In this document: positions 51,737-60,571 of the stretch, in pieces
How the letters are laid out: every line of letters starts with the position of its first letter
How positions within the stretch are numbered: the first letter of the stretch is position 1
Source of the DNA: Cognatundibacterium luofuense
Lineage (GTDB): Bacteria > Pseudomonadota > Gammaproteobacteria > Burkholderiales > Burkholderiaceae_D
Assembly (NCBI RefSeq): GCF_018139685.1
Contig: NZ_JAGSPN010000015.1
Coordinates: 1-64,000 of the forward strand
Reading direction: 5' to 3'
DNA: 64,000 nt
Notes under the pieces: model-generated
Seen by the model: the letters and a program-made list of their open reading frames with translations, nothing else
Told to the model about the DNA's origin: nothing
The model's database searches: none
Translations under genes and position numbers: made by a program

Positions 51737-52612
51737 ATGCATCCGATCACAGTCCGTGACCTGCTCCGGCCGGTTGCTTATGGCGCCTTTGGCAGTGTTC
51801 TGGTGCTGATGATTGCTGAGGTCAGTTCACTGGTATGGATAACCCAGGGAATTGCCGTCGCGATTTGTTTGTTAGCGGTACTGGCGGGTAGCAGACAGCG
51901 TAGCGCATTGAGCCGACTGGCTTTACCGCTGGCGGTGGCTGCAACCGCATTACTGGCTGCGCCGCTGCTGATCCATGCTCAGACGCCCGCACGCTGGCTG
52001 ACGACAGGGCCGGTACGGTTGTATCTCGCACCGCTGGTATTACCGCTGATTTTACTGACGGTGCAGCATGGCCTTGCATTTCAGTTGCCGAAAGAAAAGC
52101 AGTTCGCCCTGACGCTGGGCGGCGTATTGATCATCCTGTCGCTGCAACCGGATCTGGCACAGGTGCTGGCATTTTCAGTCACGGCAATCTGGACTGGCTG
52201 GCGGCATGGTTTGTCACGGGTAAGGCTGGTCGCACTGGCGATGATGGCGGTGCTGACGGCGAGTATCGCTGCGGCAAAGCCGGATTTACTGTCACCCGTA
52301 CCGCATGTTGAAGAAGTGTTCGCGCTGGGCTTCCGGTATTCTGTGTTGTCCGGGCTCGGCATCACCGGCACCGCGCTGGCCTTACTGATTGCGATCTGGC
52401 GTATTCCCGGTGAAAACCTGCGCGGCATTGCCCTGTATTACCTGACACTGATGCTGGTATCGCTGAGCGGCATCACACCCGTGCCGATGATGGGCTACGG
52501 TGCCAGTCCATGGCTGGGCCTCGCTCTGGCGCTCGGTTTAGCGGGGAGTTTCCCGTCGCAACCGATGCAGTTGAATCCGTTGTCGCCTGACGATCACGCC
52601 CCCAAAGCATAA
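51737..52612 (+). CDS. Polytopic membrane protein, weakly SEDS (FtsW/RodA)-like
   Basis: A 291-residue inner-membrane protein with about eight hydrophobic helices. Two segments echo the SEDS glycosyltransferase family: ILSLQPDLAQVLAFSV (compare QPDLGTA of RodA/FtsW) and ITPVPMMGYGASPWLGLALALGL (compare LPFVSYGGSS). It is shorter than FtsW/RodA, and the periplasmic loop that holds the catalytic Asp is not evident, so a true polymerase is unlikely. AGGA sits before ATG 51737. It stands alone, flanked on both sides by a duplicated palindrome-bearing sequence, which suggests metal- or sulfur-responsive control. The function is uncertain. Confidence 0.55.
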   Translation: MHPITVRDLLRPVAYGAFGSVLVLMIAEVSSLVWITQGIAVAICLLAVLAGSRQRSALSRLALPLAVAATALLAAPLLIHAQTPARWLTTGPVRLYLAPLVLPLILLTVQHGLAFQLPKEKQFALTLGGVLIILSLQPDLAQVLAFSVTAIWTGWRHGLSRVRLVALAMMAVLTASIAAAKPDLLSPVPHVEEVFALGFRYSVLSGLGITGTALALLIAIWRIPGENLRGIALYYLTLMLVSLSGITPVPMMGYGASPWLGLALALGLAGSFPSQPMQLNPLSPDDHAPKA

Positions 52613-52758
52613 GCAAAGAAAATGTTCAGAAAGTTTGTACGGTAAGCCAGCGTCACGCCGGCTTTTTTGTGCTGAAAACAGCATTTGTTCTGGTGTTGCT
52701 CAGGCAAAAAATCACGCTGTGAAGACAGCATCTGATACGATTTATTATCCCTTAATCC

Positions 52759-52840
52759 GATACTCCCCCCTGTTTTTCAAAAAAACGGCTGGTTGTCGGC
52801 ATGAAGTCCGGGCGTTTTCATATACCCCGTGGGGTATTTT
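52759..52840 (+). repeat. 82-bp sequence with CsoR-type palindrome, copy 2
   Basis: Ungapped partner of 51544-51625, about 65% identical. Its palindrome ATACCCCGTGGGGTAT (52822-52837) is perfect apart from the central two bases. It lies in the spacer after the SEDS-like gene and before the 3-prime end of the LysR gene. Confidence 0.7.
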
Positions 52841-52904
52841 TGAGCATCAAAACGGGCTTTTAGGGCTGGTTCACCGGATGCTGTGCTGATTACCTTCATG
52901 CTGA

Positions 52905-53828
52905 TCAGTCTGTGTCCGGCATTCCCGGAAACCGATTCGTGTCGCTGAAAGCTGCGCACAGCGCATCGTAGACCACACGGATGCGCGGTGCGACCGGGCC
53001 GCGCTGAGGGCGGTAAATGTACAAATCCCACGGCGCTGGATCAAGCTGCGGCAACACGCGCTGCAGCTGGCCGTTTTGCAGGTAGGGATGTGCCATGAAG
53101 CCGATCAGCTGACCAAAGCCCATGCCATGCAGCATGGCGCGGCATTCGGCGCGGGTGTCGGTCACCTGAATCGCAGGCTGACGTGGATGCCAGAACTGGC
53201 CGTCCGCCAGAAACCATGGCCACGGGCGGCCGGTATTCGGATCAATCACTGCCGTTACCGGTAGTTTGTCCAGATCTTCCAGCGTTTGCGGCGCACCGCA
53301 GCGGGCTATCAGGGCCGGTGTGCCGACAAACACAAAACCGGCTTGTGCCACGCGGCGTGCAATCATCGAAGCATTTCGCACATGGCCGAGCCGCAAACCG
53401 ATATCGATTTGCTCGTCTACGGTATCGGCAGTCGCATCGGATAAGCGCACATCGGTTTGTAGTAACGGATAACGCTGTTGCAGCTCTGCCAGCACCGGAA
53501 TCAGATAATCCTCGCCCAGCGCTACCGCTGCCGTCAGTGTGACGGGCCCGCGTATCTGCTCTTGCTGATCTTCCTGAAAGCTCTGAAACAATTGATCGAC
53601 CGCATCCACGCTGTGCCGTGCGCGCAATGCCAGCGCTGCGCCAAAGTGCGTAATGCGGGTTTGTCTTGTATTCCGGTGAAACAGCATTTCGCCGGATAAG
53701 GATTCCAGTTCCTGAATCGCACGGGTCACCGCTTGCGGCGACATATGCAGGCGTACCGCTGCTTCCTTAAAATTTTTGCATTCGGCAGCGATGCAAAAGA
53801 TGCGCAGCATTTCAAGCCGGTTCAGCAT
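52905..53828 (-). CDS. LysR-family transcriptional regulator
   Basis: A 307-residue LysR protein: HTH MLRIFCIAAECKNFKEAAVRLHMSPQAVTRAIQELES with the wing LFHRNTRQTRITHFG, then the co-inducer domain (GPVTLTAAVALGEDYLIPVLAELQQRYP, IDIGLRLGHV, RVAQAGFVFVGTPALIARCGAPQ). It resembles the DsdC/HcaR-like regulators that control adjacent dehydrogenases. AGGA lies upstream of the start. It is divergent from the SDR gene, the usual arrangement for control of that gene. Effector unknown. Confidence 0.88.
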   Translation of the reverse strand: MLNRLEMLRIFCIAAECKNFKEAAVRLHMSPQAVTRAIQELESLSGEMLFHRNTRQTRITHFGAALALRARHSVDAVDQLFQSFQEDQQEQIRGPVTLTAAVALGEDYLIPVLAELQQRYPLLQTDVRLSDATADTVDEQIDIGLRLGHVRNASMIARRVAQAGFVFVGTPALIARCGAPQTLEDLDKLPVTAVIDPNTGRPWPWFLADGQFWHPRQPAIQVTDTRAECRAMLHGMGFGQLIGFMAHPYLQNGQLQRVLPQLDPAPWDLYIYRPQRGPVAPRIRVVYDALCAAFSDTNRFPGMPDTD

Positions 53829-54047
53829 GTTTTGTCCTGATGTCAGATGGTTGATGCGGGATGGCGGAAGATGAGGGCAGCGAGCCGCGCCGGACTCATC
53901 TTCGGTGATTCTGTAATTTGTTCATTCTTTGATTCCATAAAATGGAATACTGAAATTAATTTTATGTCATTTATTGGATTTAATCTGCACGCCATAATGC
54001 CTGACATCGCGGAACTCACCGCATACCAACATCAATAGGAGCAGAAC

Positions 54048-54791
54048 ATGCAACAAGGTATTCAGGGCAAAGTGGTTGTGATTACCGGTGCCAGCAGCGG
54101 TATCGGTGAAAGTACAGCGCGTCATCTGGCAAAGCTCGGCGCGAAAGTAGTACTGGGTGCGCGTCGCACTGACAAACTGGCCAGCATCGCCGAAGAAATC
54201 CGCGCTGCGGGTGGTGAATCCGCGTTTGCTGCTGTCGATGTCACCCGCGAAGCAGAAGTCAAAGCGCTGGTGCAAACTGCGATTGAGCAGTTCGGCCGTA
54301 TAGATGTGATGATTAATAATGCGGGCCTGATGGCGATTGCGCCAATGAGCCAGCTGCGCACCGATGAATGGGACCGCATGATCGACATCAACATCAAAGG
54401 CGTGCTGTACGGCGTAGCCGCTGCATTGCCGCACTTTGAACAACAGGGCGGTGGCCATATGATCAATGTTTCTTCTGTTGCCGGTATTAAAGTGTTTGCA
54501 CCGGGTGGTTCTGTGTATTCCGGTACCAAGTTCGCCGTGCGCGCCATTTCGGATGGTCTGCGTCAGGAAATGGCCGGTAAAGTGCGCGTTACCAGTATCG
54601 AACCGGGTGCGGTCGACAGCGAACTGAAATACGGTTCCGGCGATCAGGCCAGCCGCGAAGCGGTCATCGGCTTCTACCAACAAGCGATTCCTGCGGATTC
54701 CGTCGCACGTGCAATTGCGTATGCGATCGAACAACCTGCCGATGTCGCGATTAATGAAATCGTGCTGCGTCCGACTGCGCAGGAATTCTGA
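54048..54791 (+). CDS. Short-chain dehydrogenase/reductase
   Basis: A 247-residue classical SDR: cofactor motif TGASSGIG (13-20), NNAG (90-93), catalytic Ser in INVSS (142-143), and Tyr157-x3-Lys161 in YSGTKFAV. Arg39-Arg40 after beta strand 2 favours NADP(H). The whole pattern (GKVVVITGASSGIGESTARHLAKLGAKVVLGARR, GHMINVSSVAG, VRVTSIEPGAVDSELKYG) is that of YdfG-like serine/3-hydroxy acid dehydrogenases. AGGAG precedes ATG 54048. It is probably activated by the divergent LysR regulator. Substrate unknown. Confidence 0.92.
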   Translation: MQQGIQGKVVVITGASSGIGESTARHLAKLGAKVVLGARRTDKLASIAEEIRAAGGESAFAAVDVTREAEVKALVQTAIEQFGRIDVMINNAGLMAIAPMSQLRTDEWDRMIDINIKGVLYGVAAALPHFEQQGGGHMINVSSVAGIKVFAPGGSVYSGTKFAVRAISDGLRQEMAGKVRVTSIEPGAVDSELKYGSGDQASREAVIGFYQQAIPADSVARAIAYAIEQPADVAINEIVLRPTAQEF

Positions 54792-54884
54792 TGATCTGAA
54801 GTTATAAAATCTGCGGTGAAGTGTGTTTCAGTTCGCATGACTGCGCGGCTGTCAGCACCGCCTTCAGATTTTTCAGTCACAGGC

Positions 54885-54917
54885 ACAGCGTATATCCTTT
54901 GTGATATACGCTGTTTG
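54885..54917 (+). terminator. Terminator of the SDR gene
   Basis: Arms ACAGCGTATAT and ATATACGCTGT around an eight-base loop, followed by TTGTGTTT. The rest of the 350-base spacer to 55141 shows no supported gene. Confidence 0.75.
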
Positions 54918-55141
54918 TGTTTGCAGCACCTGCTTTGTACGTCTTACTTTGTGCTTTGCGAATAATTTTATCCGCATGCGTCTGAATGAAATACGTTTCC
55001 GGCCTTGTGGTCACCGCGCCAGATGGCTTTGTCAGCATGGCGCAAGCAATTCATCTGATAATACGATCCGCCACTTTTCCATCGAAGAATCGTGCTAAGG
55101 CCCGTTGCTGACGGGAGTTTCTGACGATCTTATCTGCTTTC

Positions 55142-55654
55142 ATGATGTTGATTCGCCCTGCTGACCAAAACGATTTACCCGCGCTGATGGCATTACGCAA
55201 CTGGTATATCGATCACTCCTTCGCAACTTTTGATGAACAACACCTGACGCTGCGCCAGATGGCTCAGTGGTTTACGCAGTTTGGTGATGGCCCGTACCGC
55301 TGCTATGTCGCCGTCATCAATGATCAGATTGTCGGGTATTGCAGCAGCCAGGCTTACCGCCAGCATCCTGCATTCCGGCAAACGATAGAAACCAGTATCT
55401 ATGTTGCCGCCAATGCGGGGCGTAGCGGGACAGGCAGCGCCTTGTATCAAACGCTGTTCGATGCTTTGCAGGATCAGCATCTGCACCGTGCGGTGGTCGG
55501 CATTGCTTTGCCGAATGATGCCTCGGTCGGCTTACACGAAAAATTCGGTTTTCGCCGTATCGGCGTGTTCGATGAATACGCTGTTAAACATGGCCAGCGT
55601 ATCAGTTCAGTCTGGATGGAAAAATCCTTGTCAGATTCCTGCCTGAATTCCTGA
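55142..55654 (+). CDS. GNAT acetyltransferase, phosphinothricin-acetyltransferase (PAT) type
   Basis: A 170-residue GNAT protein of the PAT/Bar group: MLIRPADQNDLPALMALRNWYIDHSFATFDEQHLT, the AcCoA-binding strand and loop IETSIYVAANAGRSGTGSALYQTLFDAL, ALPNDASVGLHEKFGFRRIGVFDEYAVKHGQRISSVWMEK. The Q/R-x2-G-x-G/A loop appears as RSGTG. Members acetylate phosphinothricin, methionine sulfoximine or related amines; which one is not readable. It is followed by a solo end of the MITE-like element. A tandem ATG allows 55142 or 55145 as the start. Confidence 0.88.
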   Translation: MMLIRPADQNDLPALMALRNWYIDHSFATFDEQHLTLRQMAQWFTQFGDGPYRCYVAVINDQIVGYCSSQAYRQHPAFRQTIETSIYVAANAGRSGTGSALYQTLFDALQDQHLHRAVVGIALPNDASVGLHEKFGFRRIGVFDEYAVKHGQRISSVWMEKSLSDSCLNS

Positions 55655-55822
55655 TTTCACGGGGCTTCCTGTTTTGCAGATTGCACAGTCGTTTTGCAGC
55701 AATCGTCGTTTTTATGCAGAAACCGAGCGCTGCATCAAAAGAAAAATTAATATCCAATGATAAAATTGCAGGCTTTTGCAGCGTAATGGTTGCAGCAAAA
55801 GCCCCGTCATCTTTTGTTGCGC

Positions 55823-55854
55823 AGAACGCATTTCATCAATCGCCGCGAGATGCG
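55823..55854 (+). repeat. Solo terminal-repeat remnant of the MITE-like family
   Basis: AGAACGCATTTCATCAAT followed by CGCCGCGAGATGCG matches the inverted repeat of the 16540-16810 element at about 28 of 31 positions, including the inner CGCGAGATGCGTT of its right end. No partner end is visible within several hundred bases, so this is a relic or coincidence. Confidence 0.5.
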
Positions 55855-55930
55855 TTGGTGATGAGAGACGTTTTAGTCGCCATTCCGTTCCGGACCCGGC
55901 CTGCCATTGCAGGCATACAGAACAAGCCTC

Positions 55931-58738
55931 ATGCCAATACATCGCCATCCCGCAGTGACAAAAGTCCCTGGCAACGTTACATCATTTCGTTTTTCGTCTG
56001 CTGTCCGCTCGCTGCTCTTCGCGGGCATGCTGAGTACCAGTCTGATGCAGGTCACAGTATTCGCACAGGATGCAGTGAGCAGTCAGCGCCTCAGTCAGGC
56101 CGATCTGGCTGCGACCTTACAGCGCGGTGTGGCGATACCGCGCTGGGTAACAGAACCAGAGGCTGTAGCGCCACCCAGTACCGATAAGCAACCGGTGGTG
56201 ATGCGTCTGACCGATACCCAGTTTCAGACCGGTGCGGACGCGGGAACCTTTTACCGTCGCGTGATTGAAGTAAATCAGGCTAATTCACTGGCAGGTGTGG
56301 CGCAGATGGAATTACGCTACATGCCGGAATATCAGAAGCTGGCAATTCACACGATCCGTATTCTGCGCGGTGATCAGGTGCTGGATAAAACACTGAGTGC
56401 GAATTTGCGCTTATTGCAGCAGGAAAATAATCTGCATTCCGGCATTCTGACCGGTTCGGCGACTGCTGCGGTGTTTGTCGATGACTTGCGGGTAGGGGAT
56501 TCGCTGGAAGTCCTGTACACCATCAGCGGAGAAAATCCGGTATTCAATGGCAGATTTTCCGCGTCTGCTATCTGGGATTCCAGTATTCCGGTGTTAAGCC
56601 GGCATGTCAGTGTGCAATATGATGCACGCGATCCGGTGTATTTCAAAATCATCGGACCAGGTTCGCGTGAGTTCAATCAGCGTGAAGAAAAACAGGGGCA
56701 GCGTACAACGCTGCATTTTTCGGCGAAGAATTTGCGGGCAGTTCACTCAGAGCAATTTACACCGTCGGAATACGATCAGTACCGCTGGCTGCAATTCAGC
56801 CAGTATCGTAACTGGCGCGATGTTGCCGTATGGGCGAATTCGCTGTTTCAGGCACCGGATAGCGGAGAGAGGCTGAATAAACTGGTTGCCGAATGGTCGG
56901 CATTACCCGGTGATGAAGAGAAAGTTCAGGCTGCGCTGGCCTATGTGCAGAGGGAAATCCGTTATTTATCCATGTCGATCGGCGAAAATTCGCACCGTCC
57001 GACTGCGCCGGAAACCGTGTTAAAGCAGCGATACGGCGATTGCAAAGATAAAGCGCTGTTGCTGACAACGATACTGAATCGTCTTGGCGTCAAAACCCAG
57101 CCGGTACTGATTGCAACATATCAGCGGCGCGGACTCGATCGCTTATTACCATCACCATCGCTGTTTGATCACGCCATCATACAGGTACGTGTTAACGGGA
57201 AACTTTATCAACTGGATGCAACACGTGCTCAGCAATACGGCAAACTCGACAAAATGGGGCAGGCTCACGCCGGTTCGCAGATTCTGGTTGTCAGTCCGGA
57301 TACTGATGCCTTAAGTAAAGTCACTCCGGAGCACGATTTTTCCGCGAACAGCCGCAAAGAGACGCTGATCGTTAAAGAGTGGAAGCGTCCCGCAGAATTG
57401 CGTGTGGAGCAACGCTACACGGGCCTTGAAGCAGAAATGCTGCGTTATTACGCTTCGCAGCAATCGCGGGATGAACTGGTAAAAGCATACGTCTCCGCCA
57501 TTCAGAAGCGCTATCCGCAGGTCGAATATCTGCAGGATTTTAAACTGGATGACGATCAGAATGATAACGCGGTGACGGTGCGGCTTGGTTTTATGGCACC
57601 GGACATGTTTAAAAAAACCGATAACGGCTGGAATGTCACGTATTACGCTTCCAATTTCCGTGAACGTTTCTGGGTGCCGGAAACCCCGCGCCGGCGTTAT
57701 CCGCTGGCAGTACCAAATTCGCCGGTCCGTATTGATTATGAATTCAAAGTGCAGTTACCAGAGGGTTTCAACGGGCGCTACAAACCAGGTGTGACAACGA
57801 TTCAGTCCACAGCTTTTCAGTTTTCTGAAAAGCTGGATTTTAATAACCGGGACCTGAGTGCCAAACTGAATCTGAACCTGACTAAAGATATTGTGCCGGA
57901 AATGCAGGTCCCGGACTTTCTTGATGAAGTTAAGCGGGTTGGACGTTACATGGAGAATACGCTGGAAATTCGCTATACCGATGCCAGCGAAGCGATTGTG
58001 TCCAAACCTGAAAACGCAGCGCAGCAGGCACAGGATCAGAACGCCGTAAAACGTTTATCGCTGGAAAACCGTTTAAAAGATGATGAAAACAATCCGGCAT
58101 TGCTGGCAGAAAAGGCGCTGCTGATTGCGCAAAGCCGCGATACGTCGCAACTGGCGGGCATACTGGCAAAGCTGGATGCAGTGGCAACCGAAGATAAAAA
58201 AGTATTGTCGAATAAAGCGCAGGCGTTGTACTACGCCGGGAATTTCAAAAAATCTGAAGAGTTGCTGTCGTCGCTGACGAAGACGGAAGATGAAGATCAG
58301 CTTTGGCTGTTACTGGCACTATCGCGCTTTCAGCAAAAAAAATGGGGACCAGCGCAGGAAGCAGCACGTAATGTGATTGCACAGGGGAAAGAGCCTGCCA
58401 CTACCAAGGCGGCGATGATTCTGCAATTGCTTTGTCAGTTACGGATCAACGGCAAATTGCCGGAAATTTTATTTGCCGATAAAAATAAAGACTGGCGCAG
58501 TGCAGTACTGGATACGATCAGCGGAAAAGCCGGAGACGAAGCAGTCCTGCAAGCCTTGCATGCAGATGCTGGCGAAGCAATGAACCCTGATGTCGCAGAA
58601 GCCTATTTTTATCTCGGACAATTCTACGCCGCAAAAAATAACAAAATCCGTTCTGTGGTCTATCTGAAGAAAGCACGTGAGAAATCACAATCATCTCAGA
58701 TAATTTATCCGTTATTGTCTTTTGATAAGGCTTTTTAA
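55931..58738 (+). CDS. Exported DUF3857/transglutaminase-like protein
   Basis: A 935-residue protein. After an N-terminal signal-type region (SSAVRSLLFAGMLSTSLMQVTVFAQD) comes a DUF3857 domain (about 90-280; FYRRVIEVNQANSLAGVAQMELRYMPEYQKLAIHTIRIL). A transglutaminase-like core follows (about 330-440) with the Cys-His-Asp triad in RYGDCKDKALLL (Cys371), LFDHAIIQV (His414) and YQLDATR (Asp429). The C-terminal 200 residues are helical and TPR-like (AEKALLIAQSRDTSQLAGILAKL, KVLSNKAQALYYAGNFKKSEELL). Such proteins lie in the periplasm and may cleave or cross-link wall or protein amides. I start at ATG 55931. An in-frame start at 55907 is possible. The next gene follows after 22 bases. Confidence 0.85.
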   Translation: MPIHRHPAVTKVPGNVTSFRFSSAVRSLLFAGMLSTSLMQVTVFAQDAVSSQRLSQADLAATLQRGVAIPRWVTEPEAVAPPSTDKQPVVMRLTDTQFQTGADAGTFYRRVIEVNQANSLAGVAQMELRYMPEYQKLAIHTIRILRGDQVLDKTLSANLRLLQQENNLHSGILTGSATAAVFVDDLRVGDSLEVLYTISGENPVFNGRFSASAIWDSSIPVLSRHVSVQYDARDPVYFKIIGPGSREFNQREEKQGQRTTLHFSAKNLRAVHSEQFTPSEYDQYRWLQFSQYRNWRDVAVWANSLFQAPDSGERLNKLVAEWSALPGDEEKVQAALAYVQREIRYLSMSIGENSHRPTAPETVLKQRYGDCKDKALLLTTILNRLGVKTQPVLIATYQRRGLDRLLPSPSLFDHAIIQVRVNGKLYQLDATRAQQYGKLDKMGQAHAGSQILVVSPDTDALSKVTPEHDFSANSRKETLIVKEWKRPAELRVEQRYTGLEAEMLRYYASQQSRDELVKAYVSAIQKRYPQVEYLQDFKLDDDQNDNAVTVRLGFMAPDMFKKTDNGWNVTYYASNFRERFWVPETPRRRYPLAVPNSPVRIDYEFKVQLPEGFNGRYKPGVTTIQSTAFQFSEKLDFNNRDLSAKLNLNLTKDIVPEMQVPDFLDEVKRVGRYMENTLEIRYTDASEAIVSKPENAAQQAQDQNAVKRLSLENRLKDDENNPALLAEKALLIAQSRDTSQLAGILAKLDAVATEDKKVLSNKAQALYYAGNFKKSEELLSSLTKTEDEDQLWLLLALSRFQQKKWGPAQEAARNVIAQGKEPATTKAAMILQLLCQLRINGKLPEILFADKNKDWRSAVLDTISGKAGDEAVLQALHADAGEAMNPDVAEAYFYLGQFYAAKNNKIRSVVYLKKAREKSQSSQIIYPLLSFDKAF

Positions 58739-58760
58739 AAAATTATACGAATAAGAAGAC

Positions 58761-59987
58761 ATGAGAAAAATTATGAAGAAAAAATTTATTCTGTCCCTCA
58801 GCCTGTGTGCTGCACTGATGAGTAGTCCGGTCATGGCGGATGTTGTCAGTGATCCTGCGCCGCAAAGTGAGATTCGCGTTGCACTGGATGCGCTTGATTA
58901 CCGGAATTTTCTCAGGAAACAATTGCGGAAAGATCTTCAGCAAAGGGAAGCGATCGATGGAAAAATGGATATCGATTTCATTGTCGCTCCGCTGACAAAC
59001 GAGATATTAGATAAGTTGGCTACCGATACTATCGGGAAATACTGGTCTGCAAAGTACGCAAAAAAATATACGGAGCAGCTGGGAACGCCGTCCGGCAAGT
59101 TGTCCGCTAAATTTGATCAGTATTCGATGTATGGAAACGCTCAGGCGGAATTCGACAAACTGGGACAGAAAGAAAAACTCGCTTTACTGGAGGTACGACG
59201 CGGGCTGCCATATAAAAGTATGGAAAATGCTATGCGCCAGGGTTTGCCGGAAATGGGCAACGCTGTTGCTGGCTTTTTGCGTGAAAAACAGAAGCAGCGC
59301 ATGCAGGAGGCAAGAAAATTTTTTCTGGAATATCTCGAGAATCTGAATGCATTTGAAGATGGCAAGTTGGCTGAAGTGCCGCGAATTCAGCCCCCATCCC
59401 GTACTGGTCATATCAAGACAGACTCCGAGAATCAGTTGATCTATCAGTTTATTCTGAAGCGTGATGAAAACGACCGCGCATTTTCAGCGAAGCTGAATGC
59501 CGGAAAAGTCATAGACGATATGCTGAAACAAAGTGCGGTGACAGAACCAGTGACGCTGGAGAAAAACCTGATCACAATTGCCGAAATCGAAGAGATGCGT
59601 GTAGCTACTGCAGCACAATACGATAAATTACTGGAATCATTCTTTTCGATTGACGGTGAGCAAGTCATGACGGCTGCCGAACGGCGTAACCGGATCAAGG
59701 TAACGGATTCGGCTGCGAGCCGCATGGTCACAACTGCGCTCGAATACAGTGAGGCAGAAGCAGCTTATTACGCGGCAATCCGGAGGATTCTGCTGACCTG
59801 TCAGGCAGCAAAAGGGAAATTGACGCTGGAAAATGACAATCTGGTGTTTAGCGACGAAAAAGATCTCAAACAATTCCGCGAGCATCGTACGGAATTGCTG
59901 AATGCCCGCGAAGTTATCAAGGCGCTAGACGAAAGAGAGCGTAAACGTCGCGAGCAAGCAATCCAAAATATTCGCAGTGGCAGCTAA
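58761..59987 (+). CDS. Exported helical protein of unknown function
   Basis: A 408-residue protein with a signal peptide (KKFILSLSLCAALMSSPVMA), then an almost all-helical, highly charged mature part (YWSAKYAKKYTEQLG, KQKQRMQEARKFFLEYLENLNAF, AERRNRIKVTDSAASRMVTTALEYSEAEAAYYAAIRRIL), ending in the basic coiled coil REVIKALDERERKRREQAIQN. Family not recognised. It starts 22 bases after the transglutaminase-like gene, so the two are one operon and perhaps partners in the periplasm. The first 25 residues contain two possible starts (58761, 58773). Confidence 0.65.
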   Translation: MRKIMKKKFILSLSLCAALMSSPVMADVVSDPAPQSEIRVALDALDYRNFLRKQLRKDLQQREAIDGKMDIDFIVAPLTNEILDKLATDTIGKYWSAKYAKKYTEQLGTPSGKLSAKFDQYSMYGNAQAEFDKLGQKEKLALLEVRRGLPYKSMENAMRQGLPEMGNAVAGFLREKQKQRMQEARKFFLEYLENLNAFEDGKLAEVPRIQPPSRTGHIKTDSENQLIYQFILKRDENDRAFSAKLNAGKVIDDMLKQSAVTEPVTLEKNLITIAEIEEMRVATAAQYDKLLESFFSIDGEQVMTAAERRNRIKVTDSAASRMVTTALEYSEAEAAYYAAIRRILLTCQAAKGKLTLENDNLVFSDEKDLKQFREHRTELLNAREVIKALDERERKRREQAIQNIRSGS

Positions 59988-60032
59988 ATACATCCCGGTT
60001 GGGTTGGATGTATCTGATTCACTGAATTTGAA

Positions 60033-60058
60033 ACGGGTGCTTTGCACCCGTTTTTTTT
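60033..60058 (+). terminator. Terminator of the DUF3857 operon
   Basis: ACGGGTGC-TTT-GCACCCGT followed by a run of eight T residues. Confidence 0.92.
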
Positions 60059-60088
60059 GAGACATTTTTTGCAGGTACGATGGACTTG

Positions 60089-60571
60089 TCAGTAAGAAGA
60101 GCCATCTTTGCGGGTAAATTGCCAGCCTCCGCTGACAAACTGAGCCATCAGATCATCATCCGGATAAGTGACTTCATCACCCGCGCTGCGATCACCGACT
60201 TCCAGAAAAATCAGTTCCATCGTGCCGGTATTACGGATTTGGTGGGCATTACCTGTTCCGGCAGGAAAGCCTGCACACATCCCCGTGCTGATGACTGTCT
60301 CGCCTTCATCCGTGATTAATACGCCGCATCCGCTGATGACATAGATGAACTCATCCTGCTGGCTGTGTGCGTGGCGTAATGCAGAGATGCCACCCGGTAC
60401 GAGCCGTGTCAGGTTAACGCCGAAATTCTTCAGTCCGAATACATCACCGAGTACATGCTTGGTTCTGCCTTCCATTTGCGCAGCAAACTGTGCCGGATAT
60501 AAGGATTTAACGGTACGTGCGGGGATTGTTGCGCTGTTGATGGCGACAGGGATGTCTTTTTTCTCGTTCAT
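60089..60571 (-). CDS. Cupin-domain protein
   Basis: A 160-residue cupin: motif 1 RLVPGGISALRHAHSQQDEFIYVISGCGVLI (two His and one Glu of a metal site) and motif 2 GMCAGFPAGTGNAHQIRNTG (final His). The pattern (TKHVLGDVFGLKNFGVNLTRL, MELIFLEVGDRSAGDEVTYPDDDL) is that of small proteins often annotated as transcriptional-regulator-like or phosphomannose-isomerase-like cupins. Ligand unknown. Its start overlaps the YciI gene stop by four bases, so it is translated with that gene. Confidence 0.88.
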   Translation of the reverse strand: MNEKKDIPVAINSATIPARTVKSLYPAQFAAQMEGRTKHVLGDVFGLKNFGVNLTRLVPGGISALRHAHSQQDEFIYVISGCGVLITDEGETVISTGMCAGFPAGTGNAHQIRNTGTMELIFLEVGDRSAGDEVTYPDDDLMAQFVSGGWQFTRKDGSSY

